Source of the DNA: Anaerolineales bacterium
GTDB taxonomy: Bacteria; Chloroflexota; Anaerolineae; Anaerolineales; RBG-16-64-43
Reading direction: 5' to 3'
Assembly: GCA_016928575.1 (NCBI GenBank)
Contig: JAFGKK010000092.1
Coordinates: forward strand, 1-60,073
Length of the DNA stretch: 60,073 nucleotides
Below the pieces are notes generated by a model. That model saw only the letters and a list, made by a program, of their open reading frames with translations, ran no database searches and was not told where the DNA came from. Position numbers and translations under genes: made by a program. Positions 13,671 through 21,985 of this stretch are shown piece by piece (within the stretch, counting starts at the first letter, position 1; every line of letters begins with the position of its first letter).

Positions 13671-14657
13671 ATGGAAACCCTAAGCTCCTCGGACAGAATT
13701 CGGATGGTCCTGGCGGGAGAGAAGCCGGACCGGATCCCGGTGGCCCTGTGGCGTCATTTTCCCGTTGACGACCAAGATCCCCGCGCGCTGGCGGAATCGT
13801 CGATTGCATTCCAGGAGGAGTTCGGCCTGGACCTGATTAAAGTGACGCCGGCGTCCTCCTTCTGCCTGAAGGATTGGGGAGTGCAGGATGTGTGGGAAGG
13901 CAACACCGAGGGGACGAGGACGTATACCCGGGATGTCGTCCAAAAACCGGGCGATTGGAAGCGGCTGAAAATCCTGGATCCGGTCAAAGGGGCGCTGGGA
14001 AATCAGTTGGCTTGCTTGAAGGAAATCGTCCGCCGCAAGGGTGGAACCGTTCCGGTTCTGCAAACGGTGTTCAACCCGCTGGCGCAGGCCAAGCACCTGT
14101 GCGGGCCGGACCGGCTGAAGGAGCATTTAATCCGCTATCCCGACGCGCTCCGGGAGGGCTTGGACATCATCGCCCGGTCGACGGTGTTGTTCGTGGAAGC
14201 CAGCTTGGAAACGGGGATCGACGGTGTCTTCTTTGCCGTCCAGCACGCCAACGCCGCCTTTCCCGGAGAAGAGGAATACCGCCGCTGGGCGGTGAAGGAC
14301 GATCAGACCATTCTGCGCGCCGCCCGCAGCGCCTGGTTGAACGTCCTGCACCTGCACGGGCTGAAGGTGTATTTTTCCCTCGCCCAGGAATACCCCGTCC
14401 AGGTGGTCAACTGGCACGACCGGGAATCCGGACCGTCGTTGGAAAACGGATATCAGAAATCGCGGAAGACGGTTTGCGGCGGCTGGCGGCAATGGGAAAC
14501 GATGGCGCTGGGAAACGAAAAGAAGATCGACTCCGAGGCCCAGGATGCAATCCGGCAGATGAAGGGCAGGCGCCTTATTTTGGGAACCGGCTGCGTGACG
14601 CCGATCATCGCTCCCCGCACCTGCCTGAAAGCGGCCGCGAAACATCGGAAGGGATAG
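13671..14657 (+). CDS. Uroporphyrinogen decarboxylase (URO-D) family protein
   Basis: A 328-aa TIM-barrel protein of the URO-D superfamily. The N-terminal RIRMVLAGEKPDRIPVALWRH, the central DGVFFAVQHAN and the C-terminal ILGTGCVTPI are family marks. The family contains true HemE enzymes and cobalamin or corrinoid methyltransferases (MtaA/CmuA-like). The absence of nearby haem genes and divergence from HemE make a methyltransferase or unknown role as likely as haem synthesis. It begins 4 nt after the preceding stop and closes the six-gene run that starts at 6360. Only about 100 bp separates it from the convergent fabH, and no clear terminator was seen there. Confidence 0.75.
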   Translation: METLSSSDRIRMVLAGEKPDRIPVALWRHFPVDDQDPRALAESSIAFQEEFGLDLIKVTPASSFCLKDWGVQDVWEGNTEGTRTYTRDVVQKPGDWKRLKILDPVKGALGNQLACLKEIVRRKGGTVPVLQTVFNPLAQAKHLCGPDRLKEHLIRYPDALREGLDIIARSTVLFVEASLETGIDGVFFAVQHANAAFPGEEEYRRWAVKDDQTILRAARSAWLNVLHLHGLKVYFSLAQEYPVQVVNWHDRESGPSLENGYQKSRKTVCGGWRQWETMALGNEKKIDSEAQDAIRQMKGRRLILGTGCVTPIIAPRTCLKAAAKHRKG

Positions 14658-14755
14658 CCGCCGCGCGGAAGGATGATCCTGACGGGGGGGGGCATCGCCG
14701 AGCGCCGGGGCGCGGAAGCGCTGAGAGGCAAAGCAAAAGGTGCGGAAGGCTGTGC

Positions 14756-15862
14756 TTATTCGTTTTTTCCCCAGATAATCTCCTCAATCCTGCGGCGGGT
14801 TCGGCGCGCGGCCGAACGGGCGCGCGCGAACCAGCGGTCCGACCACGGCAGACGGCGGCCTTTCCTGCGGACGGAGGAAACCCACTTCGCCACGACCGAG
14901 CCCCACGTGAGTCCGGCGCCGAAAGCGACCATGACGATGTTGTCGCCGGGCCGGAGTTGTCCGGCCGACACGGCTTCGCAGAGGGCGATGGGGATGGACG
15001 CCGCGGAGGTATTGCCGAAGCGGTCGATGTTCATCACGAACCGGTCCATCGGCAGGTTCAACTCCTTGGCGGAGGACTCGATGATCCGGCGGTTGGCCTG
15101 GTGGGGGATGATCAGGCGGATGTCCTCCAAGGCCAGCCCGGCTTTGGCGACTACTTCGCGGATGGAGGATGCGATCACGCGGGTGGCGAACCGGTAAACG
15201 CCCCGGCCGTTCATCACGATCGCGTGCTTGTTGTCTTCGAGGGTTTCCAGCGAAGCCGGCATGCGGCTTCCGCCGGCCGGAACCATCAGCAAGTCGCCCC
15301 CGGAGCCGTCGGAGCCGAGCGAGAAGGAGAGGACGCCCCCGGGTTTTTCACCGGCCTGCAGGACGACCGCCCCGGCGCCGTCGCCGAACAGCACGCAGGT
15401 GGACCGGTCGTTCCAGTCGATCATGCGGGACAGGGTTTCCGAACCGATGACCAGCGCGGTGGAATAGACGCCGCCGACGATCATCTGCGACGCCACCGCC
15501 AGCGCGTAGGGGAAGCCGGAGCAGGCCGCCGAGAGGTCGAAGGCCGCGGCGTTGCTGGCGCCCAACTGGTCCTGGACGACGCAGGCGGTGGAGGGAAACA
15601 AGTACTCGGGAAGGCTGGTGGCGACGATGATCAGATCGATGCGGCGCGCGGGAACACCGGCGATGTTGAGCGCCTGAATTGCGGCGTCCGCCGCCAGCGT
15701 GGCGGTGGATTCCCGCGGCCCGGCGATGTGCCGTTCGCGGATCCCGGTCATGGTTTGGATCCATTCGTCGCTGGTGTCGACCATCCTCGTCAGGTCGTCG
15801 TTGGTCAGAACTTGAGGCGGGACGCTCATGCCCCAGCCCACGATGTGTGCGTAGCGAGCCAT
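14756..15862 (-). CDS. fabH: 3-oxoacyl-ACP synthase III (FabH-like)
   Basis: A 368-aa initiating condensing enzyme of type II fatty acid synthesis. The triad is complete: C114 (AACSGF), H254 (IIPHQANRR) and N284 (RFGNTSAAS). The family joins acetyl-CoA or a branched acyl-CoA to malonyl-ACP. After the usual end at about residue 328 there is a 40-residue Arg-rich tail that is unusual for FabH. AGAGGA sits just before the ATG. It lies 8 nt downstream of fabF on the same strand, forming a two-gene fab operon. Acyl preference is not predictable here. Confidence 0.93.
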   Translation of the reverse strand: MARYAHIVGWGMSVPPQVLTNDDLTRMVDTSDEWIQTMTGIRERHIAGPRESTATLAADAAIQALNIAGVPARRIDLIIVATSLPEYLFPSTACVVQDQLGASNAAAFDLSAACSGFPYALAVASQMIVGGVYSTALVIGSETLSRMIDWNDRSTCVLFGDGAGAVVLQAGEKPGGVLSFSLGSDGSGGDLLMVPAGGSRMPASLETLEDNKHAIVMNGRGVYRFATRVIASSIREVVAKAGLALEDIRLIIPHQANRRIIESSAKELNLPMDRFVMNIDRFGNTSAASIPIALCEAVSAGQLRPGDNIVMVAFGAGLTWGSVVAKWVSSVRRKGRRLPWSDRWFARARSAARRTRRRIEEIIWGKNE

Positions 15863-15870
15863 GCTTCCTC

Positions 15871-17121
15871 TTAGGCGGCGGTTTCCGGCAAGCGGGTGAA
15901 TACCAAGGCGGCATTATGGCCGCCGAACCCGAACGAGTTCGACATCGCCGTGCGGAGAGGCTTCCTCCTGAGGCGAAGCGGGGTGTAATCCAGATCGCAT
16001 TCCGGATCCGGCGAATCCAGGTTGATCGTCGGCGGAACAATCCCGTCCCGGAGTGCCAGGACGGTGAACACGGCTTCAATGCCGCCCGCCGCTCCGAGCA
16101 GGTGGCCGGTCATGGATTTTGTGGAGGAAATGGCGACGGAATGCGCCGCGGCGCCGAACACGCTTTTGATCGCGCGGGTTTCGGATTTGTCGTTCAGCGG
16201 GGTGGAAGTCCCGTGGGCGTTGATGTAATCCACCGCGGAAGGAGTCAATCCGGCTTGCCCGAGCGCCAGCCGCATGCACCCGGCGGCTCCAGATCCGTCC
16301 TCCAGCGGGGCGGAGATGTGATGGGCGTCGTTGGTCGTCCCGTAGCCGGCGAGTTCCGCCAGCAGGGGCGCTCCGCGCGCGCGGGCGAAATCGAGTTCCT
16401 CGAGGATGAGAATTCCCGCGCCCTCGCCGATGATGAATCCGTCGCGGTCCCGGTCGAACGGACGGGAGGCCGCCGCCGGCGCATCGTTGCGCTCCGAGAG
16501 CGTGCCCATCACGCTGAAGCCGGCGACGGCGATGGGGATGACGGCCGCCTCCGCACCGCCGGCGATCATCACGTCGGCCGCGCCGCGGCGGATGACCTCC
16601 GCCGCCTCGCCGATAGCATTGGCGGCGCTGGCGCAGGCGGAGGCGATGCTCAGGTTTGGGCCCCGCGCCCCGATGTGAATCGCCGCCAGCCCCGCGGCGT
16701 TGTCGGACAGCATCATCGGCACCAGGAACGGGCTGACGCGGTTCGGACCGCTGCGCCGCAGGGTTTCGCCTTCGCTGTCGAGCGTCCGCATCCCGCCGGT
16801 CGCACTGCTGATGAACACTCCCGTCCGTTCGGGAGCGGGGAGGGGCACGGGCAAGGCGGCGTTCCGGACGGCTTCGGTCACCGCCGCCATCGCGAATTGC
16901 GCGTAGCGGTCCGCGCGGCGCGCTTCCTTGCGCCCGAGGATGGCCGCCGGATCGAATCCCTTGACTTCGGCCGCGATCCTGGTCTTAAAGGAAGACGGAT
17001 CAAATGCGGTGATGGCGTCCACGCCGGAACGGCCGGCGCATATTCCCTCCCAGGCTCTGTCGATGTTGTTTCCCACCGGGCAAATAATTCCCAGCCCGGT
17101 CACCATAACTCGTCTTTTCAC
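15871..17121 (-). CDS. fabF: 3-oxoacyl-ACP synthase II (FabF)
   Basis: A 416-aa elongating condensing enzyme. The nucleophile C163 is in SIASACASAANA, the two catalytic histidines are in NAHGTSTPLND and MTGHLLGAAGG, and the C-terminal SNSFGFGGHNAALVF matches the family. It starts with GTG, preceded by GGAGAGGG, and is the first gene of the fabF-fabH pair. The acyl-carrier-protein gene that usually precedes fabF is not here; upstream lies a 142-bp divergent promoter region shared with the glycosyltransferase at 17264. Confidence 0.95.
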   Translation of the reverse strand: MKRRVMVTGLGIICPVGNNIDRAWEGICAGRSGVDAITAFDPSSFKTRIAAEVKGFDPAAILGRKEARRADRYAQFAMAAVTEAVRNAALPVPLPAPERTGVFISSATGGMRTLDSEGETLRRSGPNRVSPFLVPMMLSDNAAGLAAIHIGARGPNLSIASACASAANAIGEAAEVIRRGAADVMIAGGAEAAVIPIAVAGFSVMGTLSERNDAPAAASRPFDRDRDGFIIGEGAGILILEELDFARARGAPLLAELAGYGTTNDAHHISAPLEDGSGAAGCMRLALGQAGLTPSAVDYINAHGTSTPLNDKSETRAIKSVFGAAAHSVAISSTKSMTGHLLGAAGGIEAVFTVLALRDGIVPPTINLDSPDPECDLDYTPLRLRRKPLRTAMSNSFGFGGHNAALVFTRLPETAA

Positions 17122-17197
17122 GTTCCCTCTCCAAGCCGCGATTTTACTGCTTTAACACCGCCCGCGGAAGATCGATGCCGGATTCTTGGCCGGAAAT

Positions 17198-17226
17198 TTG
17201 CGGGAGGCATCCGGATGGTTTATACT
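17198..17226 (+). promoter_or_regulatory. Sigma70-type promoter of the GT2 gene
   Basis: TTGCGG (17198-17203), a 17-nt spacer and TATACT (17221-17226) give a good housekeeping promoter. The transcript would start near 17233, leaving about 30 nt of leader with the GGGAGG ribosome site of the gene at 17264. Confidence 0.6.
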
Positions 17227-17263
17227 ACATCGCGGCGGAGTGAACGAGTGGGAGGGCGTCTGT

Positions 17264-18217
17264 ATGAAGCCGAATTTTTCAATCGTCATCCCGGTATTTA
17301 ACGAGGAAGAAAGCCTTCCCGAATTCCACCGTCGGCTGGTTCGGATGAGCGAAGGCGCCGGGGGGAATTGGGAATTTCTCTACGTCAACGACGGCAGCAC
17401 CGATGCCTCCACCGATCTGCTGAAAAGCTTCGCTAAGAAGGATCCGCGGGTTTGGGTGGTCGACTTCGCCAGAAATTTCGGCCACCAGATTGCGGTCACA
17501 GCCGGGCTGGACTCCGCCGCGGGGCGGGCGGTGATCGTGATCGACGCCGACCTGCAGGATCCTCCGGAAGTGATCCCGGAGTTGATCGCCAAGTGGCGGG
17601 AAGGCTACGAGGTGGTGTACGCCGTTCGTTCGGAGCGGGAAGGGGAAACCTGGATAAAGGAAACCACGGCGAAAATCTTTTACCGGCTGATCTTCCGGAT
17701 CACCGACATCCAAATTCCGCTCGACACCGGCGACTTCCGGTTGTTGGACCATAAAGTGGTCGCCGTCATGCGCCGGATGCGGGAACGGCACCGCTTTTTG
17801 CGGGGGATGGCGTCGTGGGTGGGCTTCCGGCAAATCGGCGTCCCCTACAAGCGCCATGCCCGTTTTGCGGGGAAGACCAAATACCCGTTCAACAAGATGG
17901 TGCGTCTGGCGCTGAATGCGATCACGTCGTTTTCCTATTTCCCGCTCCAACTCGCAAGCTACCTGGGCTTCCTCTGCGCGGTCGCCGCGGCGGCGGCGAT
18001 TCCGCTCGTTGTCGTGCTGCGCCTCACCGGATCGGCCGCCTTCTTCGGACAAGCAACCACGCTGATCTCGGTGCTGTTCCTGGGCGGCGTGCAATTGATT
18101 TGCGTGGGAATCCTCGGGGAATACATCGGGCGGATCTATGACGAGGCGAAGGGCCGGCCGTTGTATGTCACCCGCGACGACCTCGATGGCAGGGCTTCCG
18201 CAAAGCAGAAGAAGTAG
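17264..18217 (+). CDS. Polyprenyl-phosphate glycosyltransferase, GT2 family
   Basis: A 317-aa DPM1/GtrB-like enzyme. It has an N-terminal GT-A fold starting [15 protein letters not shown], the metal-binding DADLQDPPE (about residues 94-102) and two C-terminal membrane helices (about 230-255 and 266-290), the layout of bactoprenol-phosphate glucosyl- or mannosyltransferases. It makes polyprenyl-phosphate-sugar on the cytoplasmic face. The ATG at 17264 follows GGGAGG. The next gene, a GT39-type membrane transferase 12 nt downstream, is the natural user of this lipid-linked sugar outside the membrane. The sugar is not determined. Confidence 0.9.
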   Translation: MKPNFSIVIPVFNEEESLPEFHRRLVRMSEGAGGNWEFLYVNDGSTDASTDLLKSFAKKDPRVWVVDFARNFGHQIAVTAGLDSAAGRAVIVIDADLQDPPEVIPELIAKWREGYEVVYAVRSEREGETWIKETTAKIFYRLIFRITDIQIPLDTGDFRLLDHKVVAVMRRMRERHRFLRGMASWVGFRQIGVPYKRHARFAGKTKYPFNKMVRLALNAITSFSYFPLQLASYLGFLCAVAAAAAIPLVVVLRLTGSAAFFGQATTLISVLFLGGVQLICVGILGEYIGRIYDEAKGRPLYVTRDDLDGRASAKQKK

Positions 18218-18229
18218 TCCGGAACCCCA

Positions 18230-19714
18230 ATGGCCTCCTCATTCCCCAACCGCCGGACGCCGTTTTACAATCCCAAGGCCCAGACAACATGGGCCTTTCC
18301 GGCCGTGTGTCTGGCGGCCTTTCTCCTCCGGCTGGTCAACCTCGGCCGGCAGGGTTTGTGGTTCGACGAGGCCTACACCGCATTCGTCGTCCGGCGGCCT
18401 CCGGCAGAGATGGTGCAGTTCCTGATCACCGACGGAGTCCACCCGCCGTTGTATTACGTGCTGATGGCGGCGTGGGTCCGGCTCTTCGGCGATTCGGAAG
18501 TGAGTCTGAGGCTGCCCTCCGCGATCGGCGGAGGCGTTGCGGTGTGGATCCTTTACCTTTTGGTCCGGCGGATGACCGGGGAGCGGGAGGCGCTGGTGTC
18601 GGCCGCGTTCCTCGGGGCGTCGCCCTTTCTGATCTGGCATTCCATGGACGCGCGCATGTATTCGCTGGAGTGCCTGGCGGCGGTGGCGGCGGCGTTTTTC
18701 TTCTGGGAATACCTGCATCGGCCGGCAGCCGGCGCTTTCCTCGGGTTTATCTTCTCGCATGCGCTTTTGTACGGGACGCATTATTTCGGCGTGTTCCTGC
18801 TGTTGGCCGAGGCTTTTTTCCTGATCCTGGGTTGGCGGGACCATCTGCGTGTGTGGATTCCGTTTCTCGCCGGGCAGGCCGCGGCCCTGGCTCCGCTGGC
18901 GGTCTGGGGCGGCATCCTCCTGCAAAGGGAGAACGGATCGTTTGGAATCGGATGGATTTCCAAGCCGGGCTGGATGGATCCGGTCCTGACGATGGTGAAT
19001 TTTTTTGCGGCGAACGGCGGGCAGTGGAATCTCGCCGCCGTCACGGTGGGGCTCGCCTTGCTCCTGCTGTTTACCGCGGCGGCGAGGAGCGCCGCGCATA
19101 CGGAGGCGGTCCGCTTCGGGTTTTTCTGGCTTGGAATTCCGGTCCTGATGGCTTGGGTCCTCTCCCAGAAGATTCCGATTTACATCGACCGGTACCTGAT
19201 CCTCTCGCTTCCCGCCGCCGCCTTCCTGGCGTCGGTCGGAGCGGGGTCCCTGCGGGGATGGAAGCGTTGGTTTTTTCCGACTCTCTTGGTGGGAGCCATG
19301 ATTCCGGGCGTTCTCGGGATCCATGGGCCGGCGGAAGGATACCGGAAAGAGGGTTGGCGCGAGGCGGCGCAATCCATCCGTTCGCAGTTCCAGTCCGGCG
19401 ACGTCCTTCTGGTCCGCCTGTTTCAAGTGGCGGTTCCATTGCAGTATTACCAGGTTTTGGACCGGAATTGGTATGTCCTGGAGACCAATTCTCACGTGAC
19501 CTTGCCTGAAATCGAACCGGGAGCGGGCAGGTTTTTTTTGGTGTATTGGTTTCCGGCGCAGTCGGCGCACAGCTTCGGCACGGAAATTCCGGCCTGGGCG
19601 GAGGACCACGATCCGCGCGTGGCGGCGTGGATGGAAGAGAGCTTCATCTTGCTGTCGAAGGAAAACGATTACCGCGGAGTGGTCGTCTTGGTGATGAAAC
19701 CGGCAAAGGGATGA
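18230..19714 (+). CDS. GT39-type membrane glycosyltransferase (PMT_2-like)
   Basis: A 494-aa polytopic membrane protein of the ArnT/PMT GT-C class. The first external loop carries the typical acidic motif (LWFDEAYTAF) and a second loop has DGVHPPLYY, both characteristic of PMT_2 proteins using polyprenyl-phosphate sugars. About ten further hydrophobic segments follow, then a soluble C-terminal domain (about residues 375-494). Paired with the GT2 gene just upstream, it is likely to glycosylate a surface protein, lipid or wall polymer. The acceptor is unknown. Confidence 0.85.
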   Translation: MASSFPNRRTPFYNPKAQTTWAFPAVCLAAFLLRLVNLGRQGLWFDEAYTAFVVRRPPAEMVQFLITDGVHPPLYYVLMAAWVRLFGDSEVSLRLPSAIGGGVAVWILYLLVRRMTGEREALVSAAFLGASPFLIWHSMDARMYSLECLAAVAAAFFFWEYLHRPAAGAFLGFIFSHALLYGTHYFGVFLLLAEAFFLILGWRDHLRVWIPFLAGQAAALAPLAVWGGILLQRENGSFGIGWISKPGWMDPVLTMVNFFAANGGQWNLAAVTVGLALLLLFTAAARSAAHTEAVRFGFFWLGIPVLMAWVLSQKIPIYIDRYLILSLPAAAFLASVGAGSLRGWKRWFFPTLLVGAMIPGVLGIHGPAEGYRKEGWREAAQSIRSQFQSGDVLLVRLFQVAVPLQYYQVLDRNWYVLETNSHVTLPEIEPGAGRFFLVYWFPAQSAHSFGTEIPAWAEDHDPRVAAWMEESFILLSKENDYRGVVVLVMKPAKG

Positions 19715-19759
19715 CCGCCGGGGCCCGGCGGCCGGATGGTGCGGCGCCCCGGATTCGGA

Positions 19760-19765
19760 TACAAT
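19760..19765 (+). promoter_or_regulatory. Candidate -10 box upstream of unknown gene
   Basis: TACAAT lies 8 nt before an in-frame ATG at 19774 and 38 nt before the preferred ATG at 19804. It could serve either a leaderless start at 19774 or a 32-nt leader carrying the AAAGGGGGA ribosome site. No clear -35 box. Confidence 0.35.
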
Positions 19766-19803
19766 GGAAACAGATGGAATTCGCGATAGGCAAAGGGGGA
19801 GCC

Positions 19804-20367
19804 ATGCTTGAGCCAACCGATCTTGTTCTTGTCGCCATACTCAACAACCGCCGCGATCTCGAAGTCGTTCGGTTGCTGGGGTGGTACCGCATTCCGCTGC
19901 GGTCGGCGCCGAAACTCGTCTCCGTGGACGCGGTCGCGTTCTATCAGACAGCGGCGTTTGCCGAGGAGCGTTGGAGCATCCGCCGGTATGCGCGGGTCTG
20001 CGGGGTGGAATTGGTGCGGCGGGCAGAGTTGTTCCAGGATGAAGAAAATCATCCGCGGGCGCGGGAGGAATACTACAAACTGCAATTGGGGCCGCTGGAA
20101 ACCCTTGCGCGTCCGGTTGTCTCACGAACCTGGCGGCGGTTGACGTTTTTTTACACCACGGGGGAGCGGCTGCTGAATTCGGAGGAGGTTGGCGGACTGG
20201 CGATTCCAACGGCGGACCGGAAGAGTTTGTGGCGTGCGCTTCGCGATCGGGGGTATCCGGAGGTGAGGGGGTTCGGACCGGAGGATTTTTCCCCCTGGGC
20301 AGACGCGATGGATGCCTTGTTTGAATCCACGAGGATGCACGGACAAACACCGAAAAAACCCGAATAA
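19804..20367 (+). CDS. Conserved-looking hypothetical protein
   Basis: A 187-aa soluble protein not recognised. It opens with a hydrophobic beta-like strand (DLVLVAILNN) and then alternates strands with Arg/Tyr-rich helices (RRYARVCGVELVRRAELFQDE). It has no signal peptide and no membrane segment. The composition and codon use resemble neighbouring genes, so it is probably expressed. The start at 19804 follows AAAGGGGGA; an alternative ATG at 19774 adds 10 residues. It lies 89 bp after the GT39 gene and probably has its own promoter. A nuclease or nucleic-acid-binding role is conceivable from the basic, aromatic character, but nothing specific supports it. Confidence 0.6.
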   Translation: MLEPTDLVLVAILNNRRDLEVVRLLGWYRIPLRSAPKLVSVDAVAFYQTAAFAEERWSIRRYARVCGVELVRRAELFQDEENHPRAREEYYKLQLGPLETLARPVVSRTWRRLTFFYTTGERLLNSEEVGGLAIPTADRKSLWRALRDRGYPEVRGFGPEDFSPWADAMDALFESTRMHGQTPKKPE

Positions 20368-20383
20368 ACCAACATACTCTCCG

Positions 20384-20638
20384 ACTGCTCAGGCAGCATA
20401 TTTCGACAGAATAATCTCAGCATACCATTACGGGTATTATTGGTTTTGTCCGTCACCCCGGCGTGGCTACCTCGCGCCTGCCCTCGCGCCTGCCCTCGCG
20501 CCTGCCCTCGCGAAGCGGGGGAAGCGGAGGAAGCGGGGTTCGAAGCCGGGGTCCATGATTTATTGAAGATTTACTGGATGCCGGCTAAGTTCACCCCCGA
20601 CGAAGAACACAACGAGGACGGGCGCCGGCATGACGATC
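20384..20638 (+). repeat. Dispersed intergenic repeat, full-length copy A
   Basis: About 250 bp, closely similar to 59715-59945 over its whole length (shared ACTGCTCAGGCAGC, ATTTCGACAGAATAATCT, TTTTGTCCGTCACCCCGGCG, GGGGTTCGAAGCCGGGGTCC and GCCGGCATGACGA), and to the inverted copy at 4364-4490 over its right part. No coding potential is seen. The interval to the next gene (20368-20733) holds nothing else recognised. Confidence 0.85.
20471..20506 (+). repeat. 12-bp tandem repeat, three units
   Basis: Three perfect copies of CTCGCGCCTGCC followed by a fourth, partial unit (CTCGCGAAGCGG). The copy at 59715 has only one such unit (CTCGCGCCCGCC) before CTCGCGAAGCGG, so this is a copy-number expansion inside the dispersed repeat. 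Confidence 0.9.
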
Positions 20639-20733
20639 GCCAGCCGGGTAGTAACCATTTTTTTTCGTTGCTTTTTCGGGGCCGGTGCGGCGGAATGGCT
20701 GGGCCCACGCAGGATTGGGTTTTCTACGCGAAT

Positions 20734-21132
20734 TCAACATTCCAGCATTTTTAGAACGACCCGCCGCTCACGGGGACCGTCGAATTCCGCCAGGTACACG
20801 CCCTGCCACGATCCCAACGCCAATCGTCCGTCTTCGATCGGCAGGGATAGGCTGGCGCCCAGCAGGGAGGAACGGACGTGAGCGGCGGAGTTGCCTTCTT
20901 CATGGCGGTGCGCCGGATCGGCGGGAGCGGTTTGATGTTCGAGGGTGTGGAGGATGTCCGCCCGCACGTCCGGATCCCAATTCTCGTTTAGGGTGAGGGC
21001 CGCGGTCGTGTGCGGCAGGAACAGGAAGCACACGCCGTTCATGACCCCGCTTTTCCCGACCTCGGATTGCACCGCACCGGTGATGTCGAGCAACTGCTGA
21101 GAGGCGCGCGAGGAGAATCGGAGGACGGGCAT
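20734..21132 (-). CDS. yjbQ: YjbQ / UPF0047 family protein
   Basis: A 132-aa protein of the YjbQ (UPF0047) family, complete over the usual 130-140 aa. Family marks are GVCFLFLPHTTAALTLNEN and the C-terminal LALGSWQGVYLAEFDGPRERRVV. Members can show weak thiamine-phosphate synthase activity, but the physiological role is unclear. It starts 4 nt after the stop of the YbhB-like gene on the same strand. A perfect hairpin (21133-21150) covers that junction. Confidence 0.92.
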   Translation of the reverse strand: MPVLRFSSRASQQLLDITGAVQSEVGKSGVMNGVCFLFLPHTTAALTLNENWDPDVRADILHTLEHQTAPADPAHRHEEGNSAAHVRSSLLGASLSLPIEDGRLALGSWQGVYLAEFDGPRERRVVLKMLEC

Positions 21133-21150
21133 CGTATCACCGATGATACG
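21133..21150 (-). promoter_or_regulatory. Hairpin at the ybhB-yjbQ junction
   Basis: CGTATCA and TGATACG form a perfect 7-bp stem with a 4-nt loop. It contains the ybhB stop codon and ends at the base before the yjbQ ATG, where it would hide the ribosome site. It could couple yjbQ translation to reading through ybhB. It has no T-tract, so it is not an intrinsic terminator. Confidence 0.45.
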
Positions 21151-21598
21151 TTCCCATCAGCGAGCCCGAATCCAGCAGGTGGCTTTGCATCTCCCGCTGC
21201 AGTTCGGCCGCGGTGCATCCGGATGGAAGATCCAACATCTCATCCAAGGCGAAAATCCGGAAAAAGTAGCGGTGCGGTTTGCCGGGCGGGGGACAGGGGC
21301 CAAAATACCCGTTGGTCTTCGCGTCGTTCACGCCCTGGCGGCCGATTCCGGGAATCTCCTTCCTCACCGCCACGCCTGCGGGAAGGCCGCGGGCTTCCGG
21401 AGGGATGTTGAAAATCACCCAGTGGATGAATGTCCTGGACGGCGCGTCAGGATCTTCGGCGACGACCGCGTAACTTTTCACCGGCAAGCCGGATTTCGAC
21501 CAGGCGAGTTCGGGAGAGAGGTTGTTGCCGTCGCAGGCGTGGCGCTTGGGAATCATGGCCCCTTCGGAGAAGGCCGGGGAGGAAAGGGAAATAGCCAT
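21137..21598 (-). CDS. YbhB/YbcL family (PEBP-like) protein
   Basis: A 153-aa phosphatidylethanolamine-binding-protein-like protein. Family motifs are LSPELAWS, DPDAPSRTFIHWVIFNIP, NGYFGPCPPPGKPHRYFFRIFALD and the C-terminal LMGTYHR. Bacterial members are soluble and their ligand is unknown; the Raf-kinase-inhibitor label comes only from eukaryotic homologues. A strong AAAGGAGG lies 5 nt before the ATG. It is the first gene of a two-gene unit with yjbQ. Confidence 0.93.
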   Translation of the reverse strand: MAISLSSPAFSEGAMIPKRHACDGNNLSPELAWSKSGLPVKSYAVVAEDPDAPSRTFIHWVIFNIPPEARGLPAGVAVRKEIPGIGRQGVNDAKTNGYFGPCPPPGKPHRYFFRIFALDEMLDLPSGCTAAELQREMQSHLLDSGSLMGTYHR

Positions 21599-21985
21599 CG
21601 CAGCCTCCTTTGGTTGGTATGGATATTATATGAGGAAACCTTTAAAAAAGGGCGTCATCTTGAGCGAAGCGGATGTTTGGGCACTTCTGAAAAATTGCTT
21701 GTTTTTTTTCGTTTCAATGAGATATGGCAGACTGTCCCCCGGCCGGGACGAGTAGCCCCTATTGTCTGTCCCACGGGAGAGTCGGGAAAGGGGAGGAGGC
21801 GCTGCCGTGGTCTTGATGTTTCTCCATTGCGAAGGCGGAAGGGGGGTCAAGACAGGCTCGGGGAAGAAAAAAAAGTTATGATCAATCCCGGAAACCTTCA
21901 AAGACGCGGTGAGCGAAAAGGTTTCGCCGCACAAATCTATCTTGGCGCGCTTCGCGCCCTTGGGATGTAGGTTTTTTCTCCGCCG
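21599..21985. other. Intergenic region, no gene
   Basis: 387 bp between ybhB and the SufT-like gene, with no credible ORF. It contains GTCATCTTGAGCGAAGCGGA (21645-21664), a string that resembles dispersed intergenic repeats common in bacterial genomes, but no second copy was noticed in this window. The promoter for ybhB should lie at its left end. Confidence 0.4.

Noticed and set aside
13671-14657. Naming the URO-D family gene hemE
   Set aside because: The family includes methyltransferases; no haem genes are near and the sequence is divergent, so a specific name is not justified.
15679-17301. 540-aa plus-strand ORF opposite fabF/fabH
   Set aside because: Antisense to fabF and part of fabH, which have intact catalytic residues; the composition is that of a reverse-strand artefact.
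18239-19816. 525-aa minus-strand ORF opposite GT39
   Set aside because: Antisense to a clear membrane glycosyltransferase; no hydrophobic core or motif.
20471-20506. CRISPR-like array
   Set aside because: Units are only 12 bp, contiguous and without spacers; a simple tandem repeat.
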